Position numbers and translations under genes: made by a program. From Gnetum montanum (taxonomy: Eukaryota > Streptophyta > Gnetopsida > Gnetales > Gnetaceae), in assembly GCA_015680685.1 (NCBI GenBank), contig MNCI01035086.1:464263-528262 (forward strand): DNA of 64,000 nucleotides. The letters are read 5' to 3'. Shown one piece after another: positions 10,182 through 22,919 of the stretch (within the stretch, counting starts at the first letter, position 1; every line of letters starts with the position of its first letter). The notes below the pieces were generated by a model. The model was given only the letters and a program-made list of their open reading frames with translations. It ran no database searches and was not told where the DNA came from.

Positions 10182-12172
10182 CTTGTAATTAAAATGGATG
10201 ATATCCCCCATAACTAAATAGTTGAGCTTGGTGAGGATTAATAAATGGAAAATGAGGATCCTTGCATGTTGGAAATATTGGAACTTGGCCATACTTACCC
10301 CATTGGGGTTCACACATTTGGTTATAGTAAGCATAGTGGGGCAATTTATACGATGTAGTTCCCAAATTACGAGTTGACCCACTATGATAATTGGGATCGT
10401 TAGGTGGTATGCAAGGATTGGGGTGTTGCCTTCCATGATTGTGTTCATTGGGTCGTATGGTTGTTGGAGCATTAGTTGGTAGCCGTGATGGAGTTACATG
10501 AGGTATTGGATTCGAAGATAAGGGTGCACCACAAGATTGGACTTATGCTAAGTTGGAGGATGCAGTGGCCTTGGAATTGTGTTGTCCCTTCCTACGGTCA
10601 TGTTTAAAGAAGGGACACTTTTGATGTTGAGGAGGATTTTCACTGCTATTGGTAGTAGTAGCACAAGTAACATTCGTTGGTTGTTGCGGTGGTGCAAACA
10701 CTTTAGGAACAGTTGGTGGCAATGTAGAGGGAGGGAAACGATGAGAATGTTGGAAATTAGGAGAAGTGTAAGGTGCACAAGGTGGTGGTTGTGTTGAGGA
10801 CATGGGCTAATAGTATTATGGAGAATGGTAATGTGGTGAGATAGAGTATGTTGGCCCAGTTGGAGAAATAGGATGTTGAATAAGATAAGCGTTTGGATTC
10901 GGATAATATGAAGGGTGTCTCCAGTGTAGGGATGGTTTCCCCCATGACTAGGATTGTTGCCACTGTGATCAAACACATTATCTCTGTATGAACTCTGGAT
11001 GTAGCATATTTTTCCCAATGCTCATATAGATGTAACAAGATTGGGCATTGACCCTTGGGGTGATCGTACAAGCAAATGTTGCATTCATATGGATGATCAA
11101 CAATTGAGCTCTTATTTCCTTCATTCCTTCTTTCCGAATGTCTAATGTTTTCTCCTACTTATTGGGTTGCCAAAACTCTATCTCCAATAATATTGATACA
11201 TTCTTCACACTTTTGATACGTCCAGTCCAACATCTTATTGATTTTTGCCTCGAATTCCTCTAACGATTGTTGTACTAGCAAAGATGGTTCTTTCTCCTTG
11301 TGATAGGTTGATTTCTCCTTTTTATGATCATGGACCTTTGTTAAGTTGAGATTTTGGTCCCGTTGATGTTTTTCAACACTCTCCCATCTATCCATTTCTC
11401 CTTCCTCTTTTACTACCCACTTAATAAGCTCTTGGACTTGATGGGTTCATAGTTCATATAGCTGCCCTTGGGAATACACCCCTAGGGTCTCTCTTGTTGC
11501 ATCACAATGCCCATCAATGATATGGTACATTAGCCTTTCCTTGGAGAACCCATGGCCTGGACAATTGTTTAACAATGCATAATATCTTTCTAAGGCCATG
11601 TCCAAGGGTTCATCTTATGCTTGTTTCCACCCTTGGATTTGTTTCCTCAAGGCTAACACTCTTGCGTAGGTTTGATATCTTTCATTAAATAACTCTTCCA
11701 TTGCTGACCAACGCCATATTAAATTTTGCTTTAACGATTTATACCATACTTTTGCTTGGTTAACGAGTGTCATAAGAAAGATCTTGAGTTTTTTCCAACT
11801 GTTATCAATGTTGTTCCATGCACAGGCATCATAGAAGGCTTGTAAATGTTGATACGGATCTAAGTCATGGCCTCCTAAAAAAGTAGGGAAGTTGTTTAAA
11901 TCAAGCCTGGGTAGACGACTCTCTTTACGATGCCTACGGGAGATTCGAATAGCCTCCTGTATTTGTGTTAAGCTTGAAGTGGCCAGTAGGGGTTTATCGT
12001 CATCGGGTAAGTTATGCTTTCGTGCGTTGGAATGACATTGCTTTCGTTCATGTTTATAAGAAACCCCCACTTTAGGCTGTGTACTCCAACCTTCATTGTC
12101 ATATAATTTGTTGGTTCTCCAATGAATTTCCTCACTAAGTGTGGCATTATTGCAATCTTGTAGGAGAGGCAT
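10182..12172 (-). pseudogene. gag of element B
   Basis: This is a decayed gag, the structural nucleocapsid-like protein that packages element RNA. The start at 12172 (MPLLQDCNNAT) is the first ATG of the longest frame. The core gag domain at 11615-12000 reads KPLLATSSLTQIQEAIRI, then FLGGHDLDPYQHLQAFYDAC and WKKLKIFLMTLVNQAKVWY, the Trp-rich pattern of plant retrotransposon gag. A charged, probably helical stretch follows (11159-11395). Next come a knuckle-like motif CNICLYDHPKGQC (minus strand, 11045-11083) and a Pro/Gln/His-rich tail (about 10543-10800). A stop at 11612 and later frame changes break it. After the tail no protease follows; the sequence instead matches the gag end of C. Confidence 0.85.
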
Positions 12173-12290
12173 GGTTGTGAAATTGTGTGTGAATTTATAT
12201 GTGACTTTTTATAATTATGTATTCTAAAAGATATATTGTTAATTCCTATACAGTGACCTTGTATGATATAACTAATCTAGATAACTAGCA

Positions 12291-12312
12291 CCATCCTTGG
12301 CAATGATGCCAA
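12291..12312 (-). other. Primer binding site of element B (tRNA-Asp-like)
   Basis: The minus strand just inside the 5' LTR reads TTGGCATCATTGCCAAGGAT. This is the complement of a plant tRNA-Asp 3' end (TGGCGCCGTTGCCGGGGA) after several C-to-T/G-to-A type changes. Elements C, D and E have versions of the same site. Confidence 0.78.
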
Positions 12313-13150
12313 TGATGAGTGGTGAGGTACCCCTACACTCAACCATACGAATACGAGCGTTACACGCACGATCCAGTTGAACTCCGTAGATGGACTAATT
12401 ATGGCACCTAGATAGTTAGCCTTAGGTCACAGTTGGTTGTCTTCCCACCTGGACTAGTATTATCTTTGTCACGTATGGTTTAGTCTAGAGTGAGGTGTAT
12501 GATGTGGTTCCTAATCTAATGCTACTCTTGAAGGCAATGGAAATTAAGATTAACTAAGCTAGGAGGAAAGGGTAAGAGGGAATCTACACTAGCCTAAGTG
12601 CGATGAGCATCCATTCCTTGATTATCCGTACACATCTTGGACTTCGTGCACGACTACCACTAGGATTACCAAGGGCAGATCCTAGGTATGCTACTTGGTT
12701 ACCATGTAGTCACACTTAAATACTCGTAATCAAGTCGCACTCATTCCGCATTTAAGAGGAGTTTAAGGGTGAGAGAGATTAACTAGGAAAGCAGAAAATA
12801 ATAATTAAGTAAATAATTAAGCTAAGTGAATGCTGCAATGATGAAGTAATCTCGATCTTTATTTCCGATCATGTGTGTTTCCAAGTATGTCACACTCGAA
12901 TAAAGGTTTTGTACAATTACAATCACCACACTGCGGGCATACATGGAGAGGAAAAGGAAGAGAAAGAAAATGAAAACACTTAAACTAAAAACTAACTTCT
13001 AATCTAACTCTAAACTTTCTCCCAAACTCATCTGTCTACCTCTTATTTATAGATGAGGAGACAGGCCATGATATTGCGTATGCAATATCGCAACTGGGCA
13101 TGCAATATCGCGTACGCGATATCACAATCGCCCAAAATGACAACTCATCA
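12313..13150 (-). repeat. 5' LTR of element B
   Basis: It starts TGATGAGTGGTGAGG on the + strand and ends ACTCATCA at 13150, next to the second ACAAC duplication. The minus-strand TATA box is at 13044-13051, with the palindrome array at about 13069-13130. Length is exactly that of the 3' LTR. Confidence 0.94.
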
Positions 13151-13155
13151 ACAAC

Positions 13156-14036
13156 CAAAGATTTTGAAATATTTGTACCTTGCTAAAAAATTACTCCATA
13201 CTTCTTTTGAAGTCTTACCATTAATAGTGAGTGATACCATCTTGTTGACTAATTAACATGTAGTATTTATTACCTGTATCTAGAAACTTCTCTTCACCCA
13301 AGTAAAGCTTATCATGATTTTGGTACATTTTAAAAGCATATGATTTGTTCTTTTTTCAACACCATTTTGTTGTGGAGTACTTGGAACTATAATGGATCTC
13401 TCAACCCCCTTAGACTTATAGTACATCTCAAATTCTTTTAAGATGTATTCTTCACCACAATCAATATGAAGGTACTTAATCTTCTTCCTAATATCTCTCT
13501 CTACTTGATCCTTAAATTCTTTAAATTTTTGAAAAGCTTTAGACTTTTCTTTAAGAGAACAAACCTATACATTCTTTGATTTATCATCAATAAAGATAAT
13601 AAAGTACTATGCATCTCTAAATGAAGCTTAAGAAAATGCATCCTATACATCACTATGAATCAAATATAGAATGTCTTTTCATCTTCTTGAACTAGTAGAA
13701 AACTTTACTTTTCATTGTTTACTATAGATGCAATACTTATAGAAATCGTGTTTTATTTGTTGCAATCCTAGAAAAAAAATTTATGCATTAACTTCTTCAA
13801 ATCCTAATATTGACATGTCCAAAATACCTATTCCATGACATGTAAGTGATAATATCTTCATTTACAACATCAAAATATATTACAATCATGTCTCCAAGTA
13901 ACCTATAGAGACTATGCTCCTTCTTAGCCTTCATTATCATGAGGAAGTCATTGAAAACTTTCAACATTTCATTTTCTTGAACAAATTTACAAATGAGACT
14001 ATTTAAGATTCTAAGAAAAATAAGATTCCTCCTCAT
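13156..14036 (-). pseudogene. Ty1/copia pol remnant: pre-integrase and integrase
   Basis: This is the upstream half of copia element F. In minus sense, the pre-integrase part at 13797-14036 reads KKEHSLYRLLGD and SWNRYFGHVN, matching the copia SLYxL...WHxRLGH pattern. The integrase core follows with YFIIFIDDKSKNV (about 13564-13612), KYLHIDCGEEYILKEF (about 13435-13490) and TPQQNGVEKR (about 13340-13380), the standard D, D and E-box neighbourhood of copia integrase. The final part reads SKEVWSNFLARYKYFKIFGC and runs into the ACAAC site at 13151. Its continuation is at 4461 and below. Frameshifts and stops are common. Confidence 0.85.
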
Positions 14037-14539
14037 CTTGCATTTATTATAATTATTAAAACTTCATCATGTGTCTTGGTTCAAATAATGTTGACACCAA
14101 TGATGTTAGCTTCATCATGAATACCCATCACTTTCTCGATAAGTATGTGTTATTACAAAAATGCTACTTCATTGAACAGTAAGCATTCAAAGTATTAAGC
14201 TTATATGGAAAATTATTCATAAGTTCTTGATACCAATAGGAAAGTTTCTAAGATTAAAATGATATGATAGAACTAAATCAATCATGTGCATTGAATAAGA
14301 AAAATAATAATCTTAAGAAGTTCAATAAGAATTACTATGGGTTTACTAGATATTTTGGCTCTAAACTTCTTTCTTTAAGAAAATGATTACACAATACAAA
14401 AATCCTAGATGAAGAACAAAGCTTTCAAAAGAAACTCTTTGTAAAAGCACCCAAAGATAAATAAAAGATCTTTCTTAATATAGCTAAGGTTCTGAGAATG
14501 ATTCTCAATAATGGAAATTTTTAGTATTTAAAAGCTTAT
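14037..14539. other. Unassigned, probably copia gag/protease remnant
   Basis: This segment lies just upstream, in minus sense, of the copia pre-integrase remnant, where gag and protease would be expected. I could not recognise a zinc knuckle or a protease active-site triad. AT-rich, with no open frame of note. Confidence 0.3.
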
Positions 14540-16760
14540 AGGTTGTTTAGTGGTCAAGTATATTTATGAGCTTGATACATAAAAACTAGATTTTAAGTCT
14601 AATTAATTTGATTCTACAAGATGCCATTTGTCATGCTATATAAATAGGGTTAAAACTAAATGTAATTACACCATAATAAGCTTTTAGAGAAAGAGCTTGT
14701 AAGGGTATAATCTAATTTAAAGGATAACTTCTTTGGATAATGCATTCAAGCTTACAAAGATCATTTAGGAAGCATAAAATCAATAGAAATTGGTTTTGCG
14801 TATGAAATCCATAGAATCAAAAAGATCAATCATACGAAACGACTTCAGATCTAGACTTGTCATGTTAGCTTATGATAGGTCCGCATTTATGTGACTACTT
14901 AATATTAGAGCTCTAATTCATGTTACATCTATAAAGGCTTGTAGAACCAAAATTTGATTATACAAAAAGGAGTAAAATTGGTTCTCCAAAAGAAGCTCAA
15001 GTTGTTTTGTCATGTCAACTAGTAGAATTGAAGTAGTTTGTAGAACCAAAATTGGTTCTATAAGAAAACCTAAAATGGTTTTACAAACCACATTAGAATT
15101 TTTCTTATAAAAAGTTTATAGAATAAGAAGAAGATTCTATGAATAAAAGATGAATTGGTTCTATAAGCCACATCACCTAATTAAAGGTCTAAAAACTCAT
15201 ATAATACGCCACAAGGAGGAAGCTTAACTTATATAATTTTTAAAAAGTGCTATATAAAAGAGATAAGAATTGATTATATTGAGGAAATATTTTATTATTT
15301 GCGACATCAAATTTAAGAAGGTGAGCTTTGCAGAACCAAAAATTAGTTTTACAAACCAACACTAAAATGATTCTACAAGCTATATCAGCTAGCTAACACC
15401 TAGTAAACATAATGTTAGACCCTTTTGATAAGATCATTTATAAAAGCCACATCACTAAAAGCCAAGGAACAATTTGTAGAACCAAATATTGGTCCTACAA
15501 GAAAACTCTAAAATGGTTCTATGAACCACGACAATGCTCAATATTGGAAAAGTTTCATAGAATTAAAAAATCACTCTACAAGGGAACTTGAAAATGGTTT
15601 TATAATCCATGTAAATGATTTTAACAATAAAAAATCTTATAAAATGAAAGATTATTGTACAAGAAAAAATGTAAAGCAATTTTACAAGTAAAACATATTT
15701 TCCATGTAAGCTCGAGGAAGAAACTTAGTTCATAAAACCAAAATTTGGCTCTACAAGCAAGTTCATTTTTAACTCTACTACATCAACAAGGCAAATGGAT
15801 GAGCTTATAGAACCTAAATTTGATTTGACAAGTGAGCTTTAAATTGGTTCTATAAACCATGTTAGCTTTTAGTTTAGAATAGGTTCATAGAACCAAAAAG
15901 AGGCTCTATGAGAAAAAGCTAAATTTGTTCAACACACCATAAGAGCATGAAGAATTTTTTAAAAGCTCTTATTTTAAAGGTCAAATATGGGGCCTACAAC
16001 AAAATGATGAGAATGAGTTCCGTATATGCTTAATTGTGATTTTATCCTAGCTTATCAAGGCTCAATGAAGATCTTAAGATATTTAAGCAAAGAAGATCTA
16101 GAAACCATGTAAGCTTATAAGGAAAAGTTCATAGAATCAAAAATTGATTGTATGAGCTAGCTCTAAGTTGATTTTTTCATGTTCACTTGTGATGAAAAGA
16201 GAATTTTTAGAACAAAAAAATGACTCTGTGAATTAGTTCTAGAAGTCACATTAGGTTGTGAAAGACCATTAATCTAAGTATTCAAATGTGGGACCTACTA
16301 TAGAGTAACAAGCAAAATTTACACACATGATTAATTTTAGTTTTTAATCCAGCATAGCTTATTGAAGAAAATTAAAGATTAGCCAAAACAAATTAAGAAA
16401 GATCTAAGCTTAAGTAAGAGTCATGTAAGTAGAATATTTGTAGAATCAAAATTTGGTTTTATAAAAGCCCATGGATTCGAAAGAATAGGCAAGTTCTAAA
16501 GTAAAAAATCATGTGAAAGAACATAAAGCTTCATGTTAGAACAAGCTTAAAACTAGTTTTAAAGCAAGCTCTCTTTTCAAGTCACAAAATAGGTAAAACC
16601 AAAAATTAGTTCTATAAAACAACTTAGATTCAGCATTACTAGCCATGCCAGCATTAATATAAAGAAGAGTTGTGAAAGTTTAATTCATTTTCAAAGTTAG
16701 TAGAACCAAAATATAGTTAACCCTATATGACACATTAGTCTAATAGCTCTTAATCATCTT
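14540..16760. repeat. Field of degenerate palindromic repeats with core AGAACCAA...TTGGTTCT
   Basis: At least fifteen half or full copies of a palindrome-like unit occur. Examples: TAGAACCAAAATTGGTTCTA near 15042-15062, AGAACCAAATATTGGTCCTA near 15479, AAAACCAAAATTTGGCTCTA near 15738, and AGAATCAAAATTTGGTTTTA near 16440. They are often followed by ACAAGC and a CCATGT or CCACAT tail. Spacing is irregular, from about 50 to 250 bases. The stretch has no long frame. It is not a simple tandem satellite; it resembles a decayed complex array or an expanded internal region of a retroelement. Confidence 0.6.
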
Positions 16761-18068
16761 AAGACAAGATAAAGAACTAGATTAATAAAAGATAAGAAGA
16801 ACTTCATAGCAAAGCTATTCATATTGAAGCTTGTGGAAATTAATGATATCAAATAAGTATCTCAATGAATTTAAAACATATGACATGTGTCAATAGATGA
16901 TTTTAATCATATGTTCTTAAGCAAGAAAATCAAAATTAAAGATTCAAGTATTAATTTATAGATCCATGATGAATTTCTAATTATAATTGGTACAAAGAAA
17001 ATACAAATCATTATTACAGAATAGACCCACAACTATATTGCAAAGACAAGAATCAAAATTCTAGAGCATAGAAAAACCTTCTGAACTAAACTTCCTTTGT
17101 AGAACTTCAAAATGTCTCACAAGGAAAGAGAGGAAGCATCATAGAAATTCCAAGATGTTGATACTTTCAACTTCTCAAAATACTTAAAATACTTAAATTA
17201 AACATGTATAATCTATGTCAATGGATTAATGTTGGGTGTTTGGAATTAGAGTATGAGAAAAAAATTTGTTTAGTTTTAATGAACATCATGATTTGATTAA
17301 GAAAACAAAGCTCAAAAATTCAGAATTAATGGAAGATTGACATGAAGTATATGAGAAGAAAAGCTTTCATAATCTCAAGTTCAGACTTAGGGGTAATATA
17401 ATAAGAGATATTATTAATCAACTGATCACTGAAATGATCTATGAGAAGGAAAAGTTCCATTTTAGAGGAAATACATAGTGTTTTATTGACATCAACATCA
17501 CAAAAGCATATAAGCTTTATGACCTCATTAAGCCCAACATTACTAAAGTAGAAGCTCAACAACTCAATGAAGAGGTGCTTAGTGGCAAATTTTAGACACA
17601 CCTAAAGACAAGAAAGGTCGTCAAGCTCATGTTATCATAGCTTGCAAAAAAGCTTGGGGATACTAGAATGCTATTCCAAAGGTGATAGAGCTCAGATTTT
17701 TCCATCAAATTTTTATTTCAACTTTGAATTTCTATTTGGCATGTGAAGTTAATTCTATTGTAGATTATCAAGTTTGAGGTTGGGTGGATTTAGAGAATAA
17801 AAATAATTTTTCCTAGTTCAATATATAAATAATATGTTGTAGTAGAGTTTCATTGAAATTCATGAATAAGAAAGTTAGTGGGATGAATAAGTTTCTGAAT
17901 TTGAATAACCAAGACAACCAAAATACACACAAATATACATGGTTCTCCAACTTGGGAATAACCTTCACAAATATTTAAGCTTCACATGGAGTGTTTTCTT
18001 GCTAAAAAAACACTCAACCCCACAAGGTACCAATAAGCTCACAAGATGCCTTCTTGCAAGAAGCATAT
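16761..18068. other. AT-rich sequence without recognised features
   Basis: The longest frame (minus, 17326-17601) has no recognisable motif and no conserved neighbour, so I do not call it a gene. Nothing here matches the other elements. It forms the left flank of element C. Confidence 0.4.
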
Positions 18069-18950
18069 TGATGAGTCATGTTTTGTAGGGCTCTAAAATC
18101 CAATATCAGAGTCATGATGTCAAGTATCAAATATCCAGGCACAGCCTCTAATGTCAAGAATCTGATATTGCCTCTTCCATGCATGCCTATAAATACCACA
18201 CTTGGGTGCATGATTGAGATATAGGAAAGATAGAGTAGATTCATAGCTTTTTTATTTCAAGTGTTGTTAGTTTCTAGTGCATGCCCACAATGTCATGTTA
18301 AGAAATTGTACAGCATCCTTATTCGAGTGTAATGTACTTGGACACGTTACATGTTTGACAATAAAGATTGAGATTACTTCCATCATTACAGAATCCACTT
18401 AACTTTATTATTGCTTTTAATTACCTTTAATTACTTAAATTTTTACCATTTTCCTTAGTTAATGTTATCATTCATTGCTCTTTATCGTTCTTGTCATTAA
18501 GTGAAATGAGTACAACTAATCACGAGCACTTAAGTGTAACTACATGAAAACCTAGTAGTGTTGTTTAGTATGCCTAGTAATGATACACTGAGTGATCCCA
18601 GCAGTAGTTATGTGAAGTCCAAGGCATGTACAAAAGGGTAGGGAGGGATACTTATCGCATGTAGGCCAATTTAGACTTTACTTTCCAATGTTATTTAGAT
18701 TAAACAATTAAGTTCTTTATTACCATTAGGAGTAGCTTAGGGTCAAAAAACATCAACTATTGTACATCTCACTTTGGACTAAACCATAAATGACAAAGCT
18801 ACCACTAGTCTAAGCAGGAAGACAGTGAACTGCGATCAAGACATAACGATCTAGATGCCACAACTAGTCCCATCCATGGAATTCGATTGGATTGTGCATG
18901 AACATTTGTGATTCATATGGTTGGGTGTAGGGGTACCTCGCTACTCATCA
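18069..18950 (+). repeat. 5' LTR of element C
   Basis: It starts TGATGAGTCATG and ends GGGGTACCTCGCTACTCATCA-like at 18950. TATAAATA is at 18188-18195, with a cap-proximal region and an AATAAA near 18360. Its U3 carries degenerate TATC/GATA motifs (CCAATATCAGAG, AATCTGATATTG) instead of the CpG-rich palindromes of A, B and D. It is a distinct LTR subfamily, matched by 36663-37374. Confidence 0.9.
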
Positions 18951-18972
18951 TTGGCGTCATTTCTAAGGATGG
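18951..18972 (+). other. Primer binding site of element C (tRNA-Asp-like)
   Basis: TTGGCGTCATTTCTAAGGAT directly follows the 5' LTR. It matches the tRNA-Asp complement in its first half and has decayed in the second, in line with the sites of B, D and E. Confidence 0.75.
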
Positions 18973-19060
18973 TGCTAGTTATCTAGATTAGTTGTATTAT
19001 ACATGATTGCTATATATCTTTCAAAAAGTATTAAATCACACACATCATTAACTAAAAACA

Positions 19061-21326
19061 ATGTCCCTTTCACAAGTGATAATGCATTGTATGACAAGAA
19101 CATTCATTTAAGAACTAATGAGATGTATGTTGAAGAACATTAGAGTGACCAACCATATGCAAGGGTTTCATATGTTCATGATCACCGTTATGACACTTAA
19201 AGACTACATTCACCTAAGGTAAAGAACCCTAGAGGAGATGAAGTAAGTCTTGGACCAAGGGAGGTCTCAAGGCCTAGGACCTCCTCAAAACTTGGAAAAG
19301 GTAAATTAAAGGACCCTGGGAAACACCATAGAAGCCATGGAAATCATCCCCATTCCTCATCTTCCTTTTCCTCTTCAACATCTAGTTTTAACAAAGATGA
19401 ATGTAGGTATATTGACAAAGCTCCACAATGGGGTCAACATAAAAATAGGAATCTAAACCATGGGAAAGGTCAAAAATATCAAAATGAACATAGATAAAAT
19501 CATCACAGTCAAATGAATAGAAATAGAAGATTTCATCAAAATAGGTATAACGACGATGAACCCTTGTTGGCCACTAAAAGCCTAATGCAGATCACAAAGG
19601 TAGTTAAGATACCCTACAGGCATCATAGGAAAAGTTTCCTAACAAGGCTTAATATGAATAATATCCCTAAATTTGCGAGAGGCTATGATTCAGATCCACA
19701 ACATCATTTACAAGCATTTCATGATGCCTATGCCTTATACAACATTGAAAGTGGGTGGCAAAAGGTTAAGCTCTTTCTTAGGATACTAATTGATAAAGCC
19801 AAAGTGTGTTATAGATCATTGAAACCAAATTCAATTTAACGATGGTCCACAATGCTATAACTCTTCGACGAGAAATACCAAGCTTATGCGAGGATGGCCA
19901 ACCTAAGGAAATGGATCCAAGTGTGGAGACAAGAATAACATGAACCCTTGGATATGACCTTAGATAGATATTTTTCTCTACTAAATAAATGCTTAGGCCA
20001 TGATTTCTCTATGAAAGAGCAACTTTTCCACATCATATATGTGCTTTGTAATGAAACAAGAAAGACCCTTGGGATGTATGCTCAAGGTCAATTATATGGG
20101 CTACAAACCCACCAAATCTAAGAGATAATTGAGAATGTGAAAAAAGAAGAAGAAGAGCTATGTAAATGGGAAAATGTTAAGAAATATCGCTAGGACCCAA
20201 ATCTTCAAAAGAAGAAGGTCCACATATGCTATGAAGAAAGAGGCAACTCTCGATAAGGTGATTTTGCAACAAACCTTGTCAATACAGAAGTCTATCAATG
20301 AACTTGAAGCAAAGTTTGATAGGATGTCAAAGTGGATAAATGAGAAAGTTACAACTTTTGTAGAAACCATAGAGGAGAAAGCAACTCCAAAAGAATCAAG
20401 CAATCACAATAAATGGAGGAAGAAGAACCATGAAATAGCTATGAACACTTATTAGCAAATAGGGAAATGGCTGAAGAAAATGAGGCTATAGACTTAACCA
20501 CAAAAAAAGATGATAGATGCAAAATCTACATATATGACCATCCAAAGGGCTACTATCCAATCATGTTACATCTACATGAGTATTAGGCTTTTGCATTAAA
20601 TCCCAAGTTCATACAGAAGCACATGCCCAAGAAATTCCCTTTTCCACAAGGAAATTATAGACAATCCTACACCCAATTGTATTATCCTAGGGGAACTTCT
20701 TACTAGCCTCAACACTGTCATCAACCATAGTGGCAAAACCCATAGTCATGGGGGAGGCCATCACCAAACTAGCCTTACCCTTACTACCAACCAAACCTAT
20801 ATGGTTACTATGTTCAACAACCTATTTCCCTAACTAGTTCTATGGCCTCTACTTCAAATCACTACTATCACTCTCCCAAGTATCATCAACATGTGACATC
20901 TCCTAAAGGATCACCACCTCACACCTCTTACTCTCCATCCTATCCTCGATATTATCATGCTCCACCGCATCACTTGTCATCGCCAGCAACATGGGAAGGT
21001 TCAGCACCACAACATCAACAAAAGAATGCCACTTATGCTGCGAATGTGCATAGACATGCTAATGCCAGTAGGTTCCCACCACAATCTCATAAACATCTCT
21101 TCTTTAGGATAGCTTCCATGTGTAAGCACAACACTCATGGACCTACTAACTCATCAAAATTAGCACAATGCCAATCAAGTGCAATGCCCTCCCTTTTACA
21201 ACCCACATCCTCTGATCCTATGCAAAGGCCAACATTGATTATTACTCCAACACCTAACAAAAGCAAAGAATCTAGCATTGTGAAGAGACAAACAAATCCA
21301 TGCATACCTAATCACGATCAAGGGTA
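19061..21326 (+). pseudogene. gag of element C
   Basis: This gag is decayed but readable. After a weak start near 19061 comes a Ser/His/Asn-rich region (about 19320-19520). The gag core (19513-19839) reads DDEPLLATKSLMQITKVVKI, YDSDPQHHLQAFHDAYALYN and WQKVKLFLRILIDKAKVCY. A Lys/Glu-rich helical stretch follows (20140-20460). The knuckle motif has lost two cysteines: CKIYIYDHPKGYYP at 20518-20560, where TAC/TAT replace TGC/TGT. The Pro/His/Tyr-rich tail runs 20842-21327. In-frame stops lie near 19837 and elsewhere. Beyond the tail there is no protease; the sequence aligns with the gag end of element B. Confidence 0.85.
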
Positions 21327-22919
21327 AAATCATGGGTCAAACATCCACAATGCTAACACAACTCATACTCTAAGCCACCATACATCTAACAATCAAGTGT
21401 GTGAACAACAACTTGTCTATGCAACTAGCATGAAACCAAGAGACACCTAGTGGCTTGAAAATGAAGGATTAACACTATTTTACAAATTCATGGAGCCTTC
21501 CTATCCACTTAATAATTCTTGTCACAATCAAATGCTTAGTTGTGGGGAAGACACCCCATCCTAACATTTAGAATTAATAGGTGTTTTTCATGTTTTTTTT
21601 TTACAATTTTTTATCCTTTTCTTATTTCTTAATACAAATTTTTCCTATGCTTTTCAACTTTTTCCCCATCTTTTTTCATTCCCTTTATCAGTAATCTTGC
21701 TTATGAACAAAATGATCATGTAGCCCATTAAGGTGAGGTTTTCTTTATGTTGTCAAACCATGGAGGACTGATTATTTGGACAGTTAGACCACATCATCCC
21801 TCCACCCATTTTATTAATAAGAGGTTCTTGCTATGATCATAATGATATTCTTTTTTCATCATTAAACTAAGAATAAATTCATAAGCAGTGTGCATAGACA
21901 GAAAAGTGAAGAACTAAGTAGGATTATGAAGGGTGTGACATCAAGGAGATTTGTGGATTCTCTTTGACCACTTTTGTATATTCTATCATGTTGCTAAGTT
22001 TGTAATTATATCCTTCTAGATCTAACAAAAAATGGAAGTAAGAGTAAACTAAAAGGGCACTAAATAAATTTTTGAGGGTTCTATTGGAAAGACATGTTAT
22101 CCATTCCTAAAGGTTGATGGCTTTTTAGAATCAAAAGAGAGAGAGAGAGAGAGAGAGAGGGAATACTTGCCATGAATAAACTTCTCCCTTGGACAAAATG
22201 CCAAGTGATGCTACTCCTTGCAACTGTGGTAGTCCTATGGTTTTCAATCGAAAAGATGAAACAATGTGATGTCACTAGGAACATGGTATGAACTTGATTT
22301 GAATCTTGGAAATAAGGACTAATGATTACTTAACCATTAATAACACACAAGAATTAATTATGCCTATGGTAAGGCACCTCACATCCCAATTCTTGCAATC
22401 CTTTCTCAAATTGATCTCATCTCACTATCCACGTGATCCTAACTTGTGGTTTTATGTAACATAGAGTTATTTTCTCAAATTGGTGGTTTTAACATGTGTG
22501 TTTTGTTTTACAAGTATGCATTACATTCAACCCCTTTAGTTCCTAGAAAAATTTTTAGGCATGGTTATACAAGGGCATTAATGGCTAAAGCTTACTTTGG
22601 GGAGGACCCACTTGTATAATTGTTGTGGCTTGTACTTGTTTGATACAACTACATCATCTTAAACCTTCCAACTACATAAATGTTAAATTCAATACTTTCC
22701 CTTATCATATAACCAATCCATTCTACATCATGGATCTAATACCCATTTTCTTGCATTTTCCAAAGCTTTTAAAGCCAATGATTCCATATTCTAACACTCT
22801 TGATGCCTAAATATGATTTCTCACATACCCCAGAACCATGGACTTTAGATGAAACCTTCCCACCAGTCACAAACCTTCATTTTAAATGTTGAATATCCTT
22901 ATTAAATGCATTTCCAAGC
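21327..22919 (+). other. Conserved noncoding block between gag and ORF2 promoter (element C)
   Basis: It aligns in patches with the post-pol 3' regions of D and E and with 8830-10181 of B. It includes a GA microsatellite at about 22137-22162, a WKDM-like segment near 22085-22110 and the motif TTGGGGAGGACCCACTTG near 22599-22616. No credible protein is encoded. In autonomous relatives this block comes after integrase. Confidence 0.6.

Larger units (their letters stand above)
4467..13150 (-). mobile_element. Element B: gag+ORF2 LTR retrotransposon lacking pol, inserted in copia F
   Basis: This is a complete element of 8,684 bp on the minus strand, flanked by the perfect 5-bp duplication ACAAC (4462-4466 and 13151-13155). 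Both LTRs are 838 bp. In sense order it contains the 5' LTR (12313-13150), a tRNA-Asp-like primer site, gag, a conserved noncoding block, a palindrome/TATA block, a long second reading frame (ORF2), a polypurine tract and the 3' LTR (4467-5304). I find no protease, RT, RNase H or integrase, so it is non-autonomous. The two LTRs differ mainly by transitions, roughly 5-10% by eye, so the insertion is old. Confidence 0.93.

Noticed and set aside
10579-10797. Plus-strand frame opposite the gag tail of B
   Set aside because: Shadow of the Pro/His-rich minus-strand gag tail.
17326-17601. 91-codon minus-strand frame as a possible small gene
   Set aside because: No motif, no conserved neighbour and typical of chance frames in AT-rich DNA.
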